From contig CAVQMU010000010.1 of assembly GCA_963713695.1 (NCBI GenBank), forward strand, positions 719,120 to 783,119: a DNA stretch of 64,000 nucleotides, written 5' to 3'. Shown in pieces: positions 38,104-47,547 of this stretch. The notes under the pieces were generated by a model that saw only the letters and a program-made list of their open reading frames with translations, was not told the origin of the DNA and ran no database searches. Source of the stretch: Rhodoblastus sp963713695 (GTDB lineage: Bacteria; Pseudomonadota; Alphaproteobacteria; Rhizobiales; Beijerinckiaceae). Each line of letters opens with the position of its first letter. Positions within the stretch are counted from its first letter, which is position 1. The translations under genes and the position numbers were made by a program.

Positions 38104-38502
38104 TTATCGGTAGCTTCGGAAAAAATCGACGATTGCGGCGAGGCCGACCAGCATCCAGCCGAAGATCATCGTCATTCCGCCGGTCGGCGCGGCCATGGGA
38201 AAAAGCCGGGCGCCGCGCAAGGTCAACAATGTGACGTCGCTGGAAAAAAGCGCCGCGCCGAAGGCCAGCGCAAGCCCAGCCGCGAGCCAGAAGCGCGGAT
38301 CTGCCCGGGAGTCGCCCACGACTTGGGGATCGCCTGCGCGCGTCGCAAGATTGAGCACCGCGGCGGCATGGACCAGCAGGACCAGCGCGACGCTGGAAAG
38401 GCGCGCGCCTCCGGGCATATGCGCGGCGGCGGCGGCGGCGGCCACGCCACAGGCGCCCATCAAGCCGGCGAAGGCGGTCAGGCCACAAAGAATTCTTTTC
38501 AT
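38104..38502 (-). CDS. DUF423 (YgdD-like) small inner-membrane protein
   Basis: 132 residues with four hydrophobic segments and the DUF423 pattern: ACGVAAAAAAAH at the N-terminus, VLLVHAAAVLNLA, LALAFGAALFSSDVTLL and APTGGMTMIFGWMLVGLAA. ATG 38502 is preferred because it gives the usual N-terminal helix. Function unknown. It precedes the GT4 gene on the same strand by 50 bases. Confidence 0.85.
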   Translation of the reverse strand: MKRILCGLTAFAGLMGACGVAAAAAAAHMPGGARLSSVALVLLVHAAAVLNLATRAGDPQVVGDSRADPRFWLAAGLALAFGAALFSSDVTLLTLRGARLFPMAAPTGGMTMIFGWMLVGLAAIVDFFRSYR

Positions 38503-38592
38503 CGAATTGTCTTCACTTTTCTTCGCCTTAGCCTTCCGAAAGGATTTTGCGCCATGGTGCGGGCGAACAGCGCGCATTCCGGCGGAGCCTTC

Positions 38593-39884
38593 ATGAGCGA
38601 ATTATCCAACAAGTTCAATATCGTCATTGCGATGGATCATGCCTCCGTCACCGGCGGGCAGGCCAAGGTGGCGATTGAAAGCGCGCTGGGGCTCAAAAAG
38701 GCTGGACACAGGCCGATCGTCTTCGCCGGCTCCGCGCCGGTCGATCCGCGCCTGGCGGACGCAGGCGTCGAGGTCGTCTGCCTCGACCAGGCCGATCTCC
38801 TGGGCAACGCGTCCTTGATCGCCGCCGCCGTTCAGGGAACCTGGAACGCCCACGCCGCCGAGGCGCTCAAAAAGCTGCTGGCGCGCCTGCCGCGTGAAAA
38901 CACCGTCGTTCACGTGCATGGATGGGCCAAGTCGCTGTCCGCCTCGATCACCGGGCCGATCCTGCAATCGGGCCTGCCGACGGTCTATACGATGCATGAA
39001 TATTTCATGTTCTGCCCCAATGGCGGCTTTTATGACTTCCAGCGCAACGCGGTCTGCGACCTGAAGCCGCTGTCGGCGGCCTGCTGGGCGCGACATTGCG
39101 ATTCCCGCAACTATCCTTTCAAGCTCTGGCGCAATTTCCGCCTGCTCGTGGCGCAGCAAATCGCCGGCGTCAAAGACCTTTGTCGCGATGTCGTGCTGCT
39201 CTCGGATCTGCAGCAGGATTTGCTCACGCCCTATTTTCCGGAAAAGGCCCGGCTGCATCGGGTGCGCAATCCCATCGAGGCCGAGCCGCTCGGACCCAAA
39301 ATCGCCCCGGCCTCGGGCGAAGTGGTTTTCGTCGGCCGGCTTTCGCCCGAAAAAGGCGCGTTCCTGTTTGCTGAAGCGGCGAAGCTTGCGGGCGTCACGC
39401 CTGTCTTCATCGGCGACGGACCGATTGCGGGCGAACTCGCAGCGCGCCATCCCGAGGCGCGGTTGCTTGGCTGGCGCTCGCACGACGGCGTGCGCGAGGC
39501 CATGCGGGCCGCGCGGGCCCTGGTGTTTCCCTCGCTCTGGGTCGAAACCCAGGGCATGACGGCGCTGGAAGCCAAAGCCATGGGCACGCCGGTGCTCGTC
39601 TCCGACCGCTGCGCGGCGCGGGAATCGATCGAGGACGGCGTCAGCGGGCTTTGGTTCAAGGGCGGGGACGTGGAGTTCTCGCGGACGCCTTGCGCCGCAT
39701 CGGCGACGACGAGCTCGTGGCGAAGCTTTCTCGCGGCGCCTACGACGCCTATTGGCGCGATCCGCCGACGCTGGAAGCGCATGTCAGGGAAATCTGCGCG
39801 GTCTACGAGCAGGCGCTCCGCCAACAAAGCGCCGCGACCGAACCGCGCCTTGCCCAGGAGAACACGTTGGTGGAGCAGGCATGA
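38593..39884 (+). CDS. GT4-type glycosyltransferase, first of a tandem pair; one frameshift
   Basis: Restored length 430 residues. N-terminal IVIAMDHASVTGGQAKVAIE, an acceptor-domain VVHVHGWAKSLSA, cysteine-containing YTMHEYFMFCPNGGFYDF, and a donor domain with FVGRLSPEKGAFLFAEAA and LEAKAMGTPVLVSD. One base is missing around 39671-39680; the tail VLADALRRIGDDELVAKLSR then follows in the new frame to the TGA at 39884. The next gene starts within this stop (ATGA), and the two proteins are close paralogues, so this is a recent tandem duplication. Confidence 0.85.
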
Positions 39885-41125
39885 GCAAGGTTGCGAACTT
39901 CAATGTCGTCATAGCCGTGGATCACGCCTCGGTCACCGGCGGCCAGGCGAAGGTGGCGATCGAGAGCGCGCTCGGCCTCAAGCAGGCGGGGCATCGCCCA
40001 ATTCTGTTCGCCGCTGCGGCGCCGGTCGATCCGCGCCTGCACGAGGCCGGGGTCGAAGTCGTCTGCCTCGACCAGCCTGACCTCCTCGGCAATTCGTCGA
40101 AACTTGCCGGCATGGCTCAGGGCACGTGGAACTTCGCCGCCGCGGCCGAAATGCGCAAGCTTCTCGCCCGATTGCCTCGTGAAAACACCATCGTGCATGT
40201 GCATGGCTGGGCCAAGGCGCTGTCGGCCTCGATTGCGCGGCCGATCCAGCAGTCGGGCCTGCCGGCCATCTACACGATGCATGAATATTTTTTGCTCTGT
40301 CCGAATGGCGGTTTTTACAATTATCCGGGCAATCACGTCTGCAAGCTCGAACCCATGTCCGGCGCATGCTGGGCGTCCAATTGCGACTTGCGCAATTACC
40401 AGCGCAAGCTCTGGCGCTGCCTGCGTCAGACGGTGATGGAGAAGGTCGCGCGGCTGCCCGAGATTTTCGGCGATTACATTCTGATTTCGCAATTCCAGCA
40501 GAATGTCGTCGCGGGCCGGCTGCCGTCCGGCGCGCGGCTCCATGCCGTCTCCAATCCGATCGATTGCGAAGACCTCGGCCATAAGTCAGACCCTGCGCGC
40601 GGAAGTTTTCTGTTCGTGGGGCGCATGTCGCACGAAAAAGGCCCGCTGCTCCTGGCGGAAGCCGCGCGGAAAGCGGGGATCACGCCGGTCTTCGCCGGCG
40701 ACGGCCCCGCGCTTGCGGAACTGGCCGCGAATTATCCGGAAGCGAAACTGCTTGGCTGGAAATCGCCGGCCGAGGTCAAGGCTCTCATGCGCGAGGCCCG
40801 CGCGCTCGTCTTCCCGTCCCTGTGGTTCGAGGGCCAGCCGCTGACGGTGCTCGAAGCCAAGGCCATGGGCACGCCGACCATCGTTTCCGATGGCTGCGCC
40901 GGGCGCGACGAAGTGGTTGACGGCGAGACAGGCTTCTGGTTTGAAGGCGCCAGCGTCGACAGTCTGGCCAAGGCGCTCGAAAAGTCCAAGGACGACAAGC
41001 TGTTGGCGGACATGTCGAGAGCGGCCTACGAGGCATTCTGGAGCGATCCGCCGACGCCTGCGCGGCACGTCGAGCGCCTGGAGGCGGTCTATTCCGGGGC
41101 GCTCGCAAAACGCGCGGCGGCCTAA
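39881..41125 (+). CDS. GT4-type glycosyltransferase, second of the tandem pair
   Basis: 414 residues, closely similar along its whole length to the preceding protein: VVIAVDHASVTGGQAKVAIE, IVHVHGWAKALSASI, YTMHEYFLLCPNGGFYNY, FVGRMSHEKGPLLLAEAA and LEAKAMGTPTIVSDGC. The ATGA overlap implies co-translation. The pair probably adds similar or identical sugars in succession, or one copy is diverging. Unlike its neighbour it is intact. Confidence 0.9.
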   Translation: MSKVANFNVVIAVDHASVTGGQAKVAIESALGLKQAGHRPILFAAAAPVDPRLHEAGVEVVCLDQPDLLGNSSKLAGMAQGTWNFAAAAEMRKLLARLPRENTIVHVHGWAKALSASIARPIQQSGLPAIYTMHEYFLLCPNGGFYNYPGNHVCKLEPMSGACWASNCDLRNYQRKLWRCLRQTVMEKVARLPEIFGDYILISQFQQNVVAGRLPSGARLHAVSNPIDCEDLGHKSDPARGSFLFVGRMSHEKGPLLLAEAARKAGITPVFAGDGPALAELAANYPEAKLLGWKSPAEVKALMREARALVFPSLWFEGQPLTVLEAKAMGTPTIVSDGCAGRDEVVDGETGFWFEGASVDSLAKALEKSKDDKLLADMSRAAYEAFWSDPPTPARHVERLEAVYSGALAKRAAA

Positions 41126-41132
41126 ACTGCCC

Positions 41133-41300
41133 TCATTTGGAATTGCTGCCGCCGCCGGGATGGCTCTGCGGGGCGCTCGGCGCCTCGTGCGTGGCGGGAG
41201 CTGACGAGCGCGCATGATGTTTTTTCGCCTGGGCGTCAGTCGCGACCGCGAGGCTTGCGGCAAATCCGGCCAGGGCGGCGACGAGAATGATTTTCCGCAT
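41133..41300 (-). CDS. Very small secreted His/Ser/Pro-rich protein
   Basis: 55 residues: signal peptide (MRKIILVAALAGFAASLAVA, cleavage near AQA) and a short mature part with KKHHARSS and Gly/Ser-rich end. GGAAG precedes the ATG at 41300. Unknown function; short exported peptides of this kind are frequent in the group. Confidence 0.5.
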   Translation of the reverse strand: MRKIILVAALAGFAASLAVATDAQAKKHHARSSAPATHEAPSAPQSHPGGGSNSK

Positions 41301-41329
41301 GAGAGCTTCCTTGGATGAGCGCGCCGGCA

Positions 41330-41458
41330 TCAGGCGGGCAGCGCGTTCTCGTGAAAACGTCCGTCCTTCATGACGACGAGCAGAGTCTTCTCCGGTTCCG
41401 CGAAAAGGTCAATCTTTTGCAGCGGATCGCCGTCGACCGGCAGCAGGTGGGCGTAGGC
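41330..41458 (-). pseudogene. Duplicated C-terminal fragment of the neighbouring amidohydrolase
   Basis: The minus strand encodes VDGDPLQKIDLFAEPEKTLL followed by VVMKDGRFHENALPA and a stop. The amidohydrolase just upstream ends in VDGDPLQKIDLLADPGNLL and VIMKEGRFYKNALPA. The fragment has no start, no metal-binding domain, and similarity ends at about 41458. It is the left-over of a tandem amidohydrolase copy whose body was deleted. Divergence at several residues shows the copies were once separate genes rather than a very recent duplication. Confidence 0.75.
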
Positions 41459-41528
41459 GGTGCGACACGATAAGCTTTGGATTTTTCCGCGTCAGCTGCG
41501 AACGTCATCCATCACGCGAAAGTGTGAA

Positions 41529-42990
41529 TCATGCCGGCAGGGCGTTTTTATAAAAACGACCCTCCTTCATGATCACCAGCAAATTTCCGGGATCGGCGAG
41601 AAGGTCGATCTTTTGCAGCGGATCGCCGTCGACCAGCAGCAGATCGGCGCAGGCGCCAGCCTCGACGATTCCGATCGGCGCCGGGTAGGGATTGCGAGGC
41701 CCGGCCATCTGCAAGAGTTCGGCGTTGACGCTTGTGGCCATGCGGAGAACGTCGACCGGCTCATGCCAGCGGGCCATCTTCGCCAATTGCGCGCCCTGGC
41801 GGTCGGACAGCTTTCGGTCGAACAATATGTCGGTTCCCCAGGCCGTCCTGATCCCGTGTTTTTTGGCCAATTCGCAGGCCGCGTCCGTGCCCCGGCTGAC
41901 CAGCAGCTGCTTTTCCCGGAAAGGCGATTCCTCGGGAAAGGGAATGGCGTCCTCGTCGTCGAGAAAGGGCTGGGTCGAGAGCCAGACGCCTTCATCGGCC
42001 ATCATCCTGGCGGTCTCCTCGTCCATCAGCTGCCCGTGCTCGACGCAGCGGACGCCGGCGCCTGATGGCGGTTTTGATCGCGCGCGGGGCGTAGGCGTGG
42101 ACGGCGACATAAGTGCCCCAGTTCCCGGCGGCCTCCACGGCGGCGCGGAATTCGCCCGTCGTATATTGGCTGACGTCGATCGGGTCATATTGCGAAATGA
42201 CGCCGCCGCCGGCCGCGAGCTTCAACTGGCTGGCGCCGAGCATCAATTGTTCACGGGCGTGGCGCAGCACGTCCGGAACGCCGTCGGCGATCGCGCCCAC
42301 GCCAAAGACCTCGCCATGCGAAGGCGGGGCGCCGCGCGCTCTTGGAACCTCGTAAGGGGCGCGGAAATCGCCATGGCCGGATGTTTGCGAGATCATCGCG
42401 CCCGAGGGCCAGATGCGCGGACCCGTGACAAGCCCGGAATCGATCGCCCGCTTCAATCCAAAACACGGGCCGGCCATGTCGCGGATGCTGGTGAAACCGC
42501 GCAGCAGGACGCGCGACGCTTCGGCGGCCGCGGCCAGATTGATGTAGCCGAGATCTCCGGTCATCAGTTCGCTGAGCGGCAGCGACGCCATCATCACGTG
42601 GTAATGGGCGTCGATCAGGCCCGGCATCAGCACGCGCCCGCCGCAATCGATCTGTCGCACAGGCGCGGCGAGCGGTTTTTCGAGCGGCTCGACGGCGGCG
42701 ATTCGCCCTGCGATCACCACCACCCGCAAGTTATCGCGCAATGCGCGCGAAAAACCGTCGAACAGGCGCAGGTTGACGAAGGCCGTCGCTTCCCCTGGCT
42801 CCAGATCGCCTTTCGGCGCCGGAGCCGGGAGCGCCGGGGATCGCGCAGCTGAGCGGGCCGCTGGGCGCGGCCTGCCCGCAGCCGACCTGCCAGCTTGCAC
42901 GCGCGCGGCAAAAAGCGCCATGGCGGGGCTGCAGCACAGGCAGCCTTGCGTCGGGACGGAAAATTGTTCGGTTGGCGCGCAGGCAAACAT
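41529..42990 (-). CDS. Metal-dependent amidohydrolase (imidazolonepropionase-like), with a frameshift near 42063
   Basis: Restored length 486 residues. Metal-site motif DAHYHV, then LRGFTSIRDMAG, the SGHGDFR loop, VAVHAYAP with a further His, EHGQLMDEETA and the catalytic Asp in AWGTDIL; a final CADLLLVDGDPL strand. This is the aryldialkylphosphatase/prolidase-like amidohydrolase group. The two parts are joined by removing one base around 42060-42066, giving TAIRAGVRCVEHG, a normal family sequence. The N-terminus has a CLCC cysteine cluster after the start ATG 42990, unusual for a hydrolase. A relic of a second copy lies downstream. Confidence 0.82.
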
Positions 42991-43109
42991 GGCGAAGCTC
43001 CAGCATGGCGACAACCGGGGTTTTCGGAAATGGTTGCGGCCTGACGCGAATATTTCGTCGGATTAGGCGCGATCGATGACAGAGCGATGAAAGGCTGGAG
43101 CCCGCGAGT

Positions 43110-44456
43110 TTAAACGACGCGGTTGTCGCGCAGGACGAGGCCTTTGTACGGATTTTTTGCGCCGGGCGCGGCGAGGTCGCCGTCGATGATGTTCCATTGG
43201 AACATGGCGACGATATTGGCCTTTTTCGAACCGCGCATTTCGTTGCCCGAAATCGTGCAGGGGCCGACGCCTTCCTGCGTCGCCACGCCTATGGCGTAGT
43301 CGTTGTCGATGAGCCTGTTGTCCTCGACCGTGACATTCTGGCGCGCGCCGAAATATCCGGCGAGAATGGCGACTCTCGGCGAGCCGACGATGGTGTTGCC
43401 GATCATGCGGACGTCGCCTTCGCCCTGCAGTCCGGCGAGCCAGCCCGACCGCACGCCAAATTCATTGTCGGGATGGGACGGGCGCAATTTCGTGATCACA
43501 TTGCCTGAGATCAGCGCGCCATCGCCGTCGCCCGGGCCGAGGTAATTGGTTGCGGAGATTCCCGCGCCGCAATCCTCGATGACATTATTGGCGAAAGTCG
43601 CGTTGCGAAAGCCGAATTCCGCGTACATTGCCTTTTCGTTAAAGGACTTGCAGCGGTTGCCGGAAACCACGACATCCCAGCCGCCGGCATTGCGAACGGC
43701 GGTATACTGGCAACGTTCAATGACATTGTTGTCAATCGTCACCGGGCCACATTCGGCGACGCGGACTCCATTGCCGAACATGCCGTCGCCGCCGGAACGG
43801 TTCGAGATGTCGGTTATGACGTTGTTGCTGATACGCGATCCGTCGTGGCGCCGGGAATGCGCGCTCCAATGATGCACGCCATTATTGCCGCAGCGCCGGA
43901 TCGTGTTGGCGTCGATGATCATGCCCGCGCAATTGTCGTCGTGGATCGCGGTGTCCGAGAGATCGTGGAACGACGAAAGCCTTATCCTGCCGCCGCAGCG
44001 TCGCTGCATGACGCCGGTCGTCGAATTCAGGATCGTGCAGTTTTCCAGTTCGACCTGCGCGACATCGACGAAAGTCAGCAATCCGAAGGCCTCGTCGATC
44101 GGGCGATGGCCGCCGTCGAACGTCACGCCCTCGAAGGTCAGCGACCCCACGGAGCCCCGGTTGGAGATCATCGCGCCGGCGTAGCCCAGCCGCAAGGTCG
44201 AGCCGCCCCTTGCGCCGATCAGATGCGCGCCTTCGGGCAGGTCGACGCGATAAATGGTCGTCACGCCGGGCGGCAGCCGAAAGGGCCGGCCCGCCATCGT
44301 CGCGTCGCGAATGCCGGCGATCAGCGCGGAGGTCGACGCCGCGACAGGATCGGACTGCGCGCGCGCCATGCGGTCGTAAAACGGGATCAGCGCCGCTGCA
44401 GAGGCGGCGCTCGCGAGGAAGCGACGGCGGTCCCGGGGGACATGCAGCAGGGTCAT
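43110..44456 (-). CDS. Twin-arginine-exported right-handed beta-helix protein (TIGR03808-like)
   Basis: 448 residues. The N-terminus DRRRFLASAASAAALIPF is a Tat signal. The rest consists of parallel beta-helix coils with many N-x-I/V-x-x-C/N turns (IDANTIRRCGNNGVHHW, ISNNVITDISNRSGGDG, VSGNRCKSFN, ISGNVITKL, VEDNRLIDND). It matches the family of twin-arginine-translocated repeat proteins of unknown function found in Rhizobiales. A beta-helix fold suggests binding or cleaving a polysaccharide in the periplasm. The start ATG 44456 overlaps the stop of the membrane protein gene by four bases, tying it to the polysaccharide locus. Confidence 0.85.
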   Translation of the reverse strand: MTLLHVPRDRRRFLASAASAAALIPFYDRMARAQSDPVAASTSALIAGIRDATMAGRPFRLPPGVTTIYRVDLPEGAHLIGARGGSTLRLGYAGAMISNRGSVGSLTFEGVTFDGGHRPIDEAFGLLTFVDVAQVELENCTILNSTTGVMQRRCGGRIRLSSFHDLSDTAIHDDNCAGMIIDANTIRRCGNNGVHHWSAHSRRHDGSRISNNVITDISNRSGGDGMFGNGVRVAECGPVTIDNNVIERCQYTAVRNAGGWDVVVSGNRCKSFNEKAMYAEFGFRNATFANNVIEDCGAGISATNYLGPGDGDGALISGNVITKLRPSHPDNEFGVRSGWLAGLQGEGDVRMIGNTIVGSPRVAILAGYFGARQNVTVEDNRLIDNDYAIGVATQEGVGPCTISGNEMRGSKKANIVAMFQWNIIDGDLAAPGAKNPYKGLVLRDNRVV

Positions 44457-45841
44457 GGTCGCTCGCTGGGTGCGGCCCTTGTCTCGCGGAGCCTGCCGAT
44501 TTCCGCGAACAGGAAGAAATCGCACAATACGCCCATCAGGATGAAAATGCAGAAATGGCGCTCGGTCGTGTAGCCGAGAATGTAGGGCGTGGCGTAGGCG
44601 GCCATCAGGGCGAGGCATGTCAGCGCAAGGGCGCGCGCGCGGCCGTCGCCCTTGGCGAGCAGCCAGAAGCTCATGCCAAAGGCGGCGAATTCCATCAGCC
44701 GTCCGATGGAGATCCACAGAGCGCTCATCGCTTCCTCGGCGGGCTTGCGCCCGTGTTCGCTGGTCTCGTCCATCAGCACGTAGGGGACAAGACGCGGCCA
44801 CGCCAGGAAGACCGCGGCCTTTTCGCCGAGGGTGCGCGCGGCGGCTTCGGGGTTGTGAACGATCCAGTCGGTCGCCCGGGCCTTGTAGCCGTCGTTCCAT
44901 GCCCATTCGTTCGGATAGTCGGCGCGCCCGGTTTCGTGCGGGAGATCGAGGCTGCGGCCTTCGCAGGTCCGCAGCGTCACGAACAGCGTGTCGAGATGGC
45001 AGGCCGGGAAAACATCGAGCGTATGCGCGTTCCAGCCACGAAACATGTTCTCGCCGTCGTAGCTCGACATGATCGAGAATTTCTGGCCCGTGACAATATT
45101 GTGCGTCAGCCAGGACAGGGGCGCCACGAGGGCGAGCGCGACCATGGCCGCCGCCATGCCGCGGCGGCTGGACGCCAGCGCGACCGAGACGACGACGACG
45201 GCCACGACGGCCCAGACCAAAATCTGCGAACTCTTGAAGAGATAGCCCAACGACGCGACCAGGACGGGAATCGCGCAATCGCGCCATCTGAGATCCTTGC
45301 CGACCCTGGACAGCAGCATCAGCGTCGTGACGACGGTGACAGCCTGGATTTCAATGAGGTAGCCCTCCTCATAGTGCATGGTCGCCATATGCTTGACGAG
45401 CGTGGGCGCGAAGATCAGGAAAAGCGTCGCCCCCGCATAGAAAGCGAATTGAAGCGGCGTGCGCGCCGTAATCCGGAGCGCGAAATCGCGACAGGTGAAA
45501 TAGACCAGCGCGCTGAGCAGGCAGACCTTGACGACTGCGGCGGCGCGCAGGCTCAAGGTGAAAGGGCTCAGGGCATAGAGGAAATAGGGCAGCGCCGGCA
45601 TGCGCGAGGAGTGATCGCAGACGGGCAGGTCGCAGGATTCAAAACCATTGCCGGCGTAGAGCGACTTCAGATAGGGGTCGAAAAAGAAGCCGAGATCGAA
45701 GATGGACCTTGTCGGCGACACATAGACCAGCACGGCCAAAAGCTTCAGCGCCAATATCATCAGCACGATTCCGAGCCAGACCCGACGCGGATCGGAGAAG
45801 GCGGGATGAGACTTGAACGTTTTGAAGATCGACGCCAGCAT
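44453..45841 (-). CDS. Multi-pass membrane protein, probable GT-C-type glycosyltransferase
   Basis: 462 residues with about ten membrane helices and a large periplasmic loop. After the first helix it has the acidic segment SIFDLGFFFDPYLKSLY with Asp residues where GT-C enzymes have their catalytic aspartate. Four cysteines lie in two pairs (CDLPVCDHSS, ACHLDTLFVTLRTC), suggesting periplasmic disulfides. The family is not recognised for certain. It starts 41 bases after the HAD-UbiA gene and overlaps the TIGR03808-type gene, so a lipid-linked sugar could be passed from one to the next. Confidence 0.7.
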   Translation of the reverse strand: MLASIFKTFKSHPAFSDPRRVWLGIVLMILALKLLAVLVYVSPTRSIFDLGFFFDPYLKSLYAGNGFESCDLPVCDHSSRMPALPYFLYALSPFTLSLRAAAVVKVCLLSALVYFTCRDFALRITARTPLQFAFYAGATLFLIFAPTLVKHMATMHYEEGYLIEIQAVTVVTTLMLLSRVGKDLRWRDCAIPVLVASLGYLFKSSQILVWAVVAVVVVSVALASSRRGMAAAMVALALVAPLSWLTHNIVTGQKFSIMSSYDGENMFRGWNAHTLDVFPACHLDTLFVTLRTCEGRSLDLPHETGRADYPNEWAWNDGYKARATDWIVHNPEAAARTLGEKAAVFLAWPRLVPYVLMDETSEHGRKPAEEAMSALWISIGRLMEFAAFGMSFWLLAKGDGRARALALTCLALMAAYATPYILGYTTERHFCIFILMGVLCDFFLFAEIGRLRETRAAPSERP

Positions 45842-45882
45842 TGGTGCAATTCCATGAATTCGGGATGGTCCGCTTCCGGATT

Positions 45883-47358
45883 TCAAAAGTGTGGCGGCCC
45901 CAGCCAGGCGGTCATGAACACGAGTCCGAGCAGGCCGACGACAGCCAGGCTGGCCCTGTCCTTGACGGCGAAGGCGACGGGATCGTCGTCGAGTTCGCCA
46001 CGGCCCGAAACCAGCCAGACGCGCCCCGCGATCAGGAAAAGCGCCGGCGGGAAGGCCCAAAGCAGTTTTGGCGCGGCGAGATGCGCCGCCGAAAAGGCTT
46101 CCTGCGTCAGATAGAGCACGAAAACGAGAATCGCGGCGACGAGCGAACCGACGCCCAGGCCGAAGACAAAAGGCTCGTCGGCGGTCGAGTATCCACGCAC
46201 TTGCGTCTTGACGCCGGCAACGGCGGCGCGGGCGATTTCCGTATGGCGTTTGGCCAGCGAAAGCGAAACGAAAAGGAACATCGAAAAGGTCAGCAGCCAG
46301 GGCGAGACGGCGGCGCCCGAGGCGAGGCAGCCGATCAGCAGGCGCAGGGTGAACAGGCCCGCGAGCAGGGTGACGTCGACGATGGGAATGCGCTTGAGCG
46401 AAAAGGAATAGAGCAGCGTGCCGCACAGATAGGCGAACAGGCCCGCGACCACCAGCGGTCCCGCCAGCGCAGCCAGGCCAAAGCCTATCGCAAGGCCGCC
46501 CGCCGCGATCGCGACGCCATGCAAGATCGGCAGGTCGCCCGAGGCCAGCGGACGCCGGCGCTTGGTCCAGTGACGGCGGTCATCTTCGATGTCGATGAGA
46601 TCGTTGACGGCATAGGTCGCGGACGCCACCAGGCTGAGGGCGGCGAAGGCCAGCAGCGCGGCGCGAACCGCCGCGAGGTCGCCGATCATTCCTGCCAATA
46701 CAAGCGGCACGAAGATCAATATGTTTTTCGCCCACTGGTGCGGACGCAGCAATTTCCAGGCGGCGCCCAGCCGGCTCTTGCGCGGCAGAACTGCAATGGG
46801 GTCGCCCATGGCCCTTGCCGCCCGGAGGACCGAGGGAGCGGCGTTCACCACGATCATGCCGGCGGCGGCGCGCCAGAGCGGGAGGTCGGCGCGGCTGTCG
46901 CCGGCATAGATGAAGCCCTGGGGGAAAAGCGCGCGGATGGCTTCGAGCTTGACCTCGCTCTTGAGATTGATTTCGCCGTCGCTTGCGAGAACGCGGCTGA
47001 AAAAAGGAAAACGCGCGGCGACGCGCAGCGCGATTTCCCTGTCGGCGGCGGTGGCCAGCACCACTTCGCGCCCTTCCTTGCGCGCGCGCATCGCAACCGC
47101 GACCATGGCTTCGTTGGCTGGCGCGACGGCGGCGTCGACATTGGTCCGCCTGGCCAGCTCCGCCTTCAGCCGCGCCCGCCCGCAGACCAGCCAATAGAGC
47201 ACCGAAAAAATGCGCCAGGGCGCAAAGCGAAGATAGGCGAGGGCGGTTTCCGACAGCAGGTCGGTCTGAATCAGGGTCCCGTCGAGATCGACGATCAAGG
47301 GCAATGGAACGGCAGGCGGCATTTCGCTTTCTGCGCGCAAGGCATGAAAAGCCGACAT
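45883..47358 (-). CDS. HAD phosphatase-UbiA prenyltransferase fusion
   Basis: 491 residues. Residues 20-200 form a haloacid-dehalogenase domain (IVDLDGTLIQTD nucleophile, AGDSRADLPLW acidic motif). The remainder is a UbiA membrane domain with about eight helices and the metal motif NDLIDIEDDRRHWTKRRRPL. In the decaprenyl-phosphate phosphoribosyltransferase group, UbiA transfers phosphoribose to a polyprenyl phosphate and a phosphatase removes the 5-phosphate; the fusion would do both. This fits synthesis of a lipid-linked pentose. The ATG at 47358 is used; the 190 bases upstream are AT-rich and may hold the promoter. Confidence 0.85.
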   Translation of the reverse strand: MSAFHALRAESEMPPAVPLPLIVDLDGTLIQTDLLSETALAYLRFAPWRIFSVLYWLVCGRARLKAELARRTNVDAAVAPANEAMVAVAMRARKEGREVVLATAADREIALRVAARFPFFSRVLASDGEINLKSEVKLEAIRALFPQGFIYAGDSRADLPLWRAAAGMIVVNAAPSVLRAARAMGDPIAVLPRKSRLGAAWKLLRPHQWAKNILIFVPLVLAGMIGDLAAVRAALLAFAALSLVASATYAVNDLIDIEDDRRHWTKRRRPLASGDLPILHGVAIAAGGLAIGFGLAALAGPLVVAGLFAYLCGTLLYSFSLKRIPIVDVTLLAGLFTLRLLIGCLASGAAVSPWLLTFSMFLFVSLSLAKRHTEIARAAVAGVKTQVRGYSTADEPFVFGLGVGSLVAAILVFVLYLTQEAFSAAHLAAPKLLWAFPPALFLIAGRVWLVSGRGELDDDPVAFAVKDRASLAVVGLLGLVFMTAWLGPPHF

Positions 47359-47547
47359 GAATATGCTCCGGTAAAAGCAATAAGTTCCAGATATATTGCA
47401 TGGAAGCTGAAGCAATCGAAACAAATATAGGTATTAATATTAATCCGTCGAGTCTTAACTAAGCAGTTTAACTTATGAATATTAACGCGCGTTTCCGGGG
47501 CGTCGAAGTCTCGCGCAATCCAGGACGGCAAGCTCGTCGCGGCTTTT

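Noticed and set aside
43110..45287. 725-residue reading of the Tat-exported protein
   Set aside because: The first 277 residues are antisense-like sequence in another frame of the upstream membrane gene; a proper Tat signal begins at 44456.
44210..46114. Over 600-codon open frame on the plus strand
   Set aside because: It overlaps three well-supported minus-strand genes and has the His/Arg/Gln composition of antisense frames.
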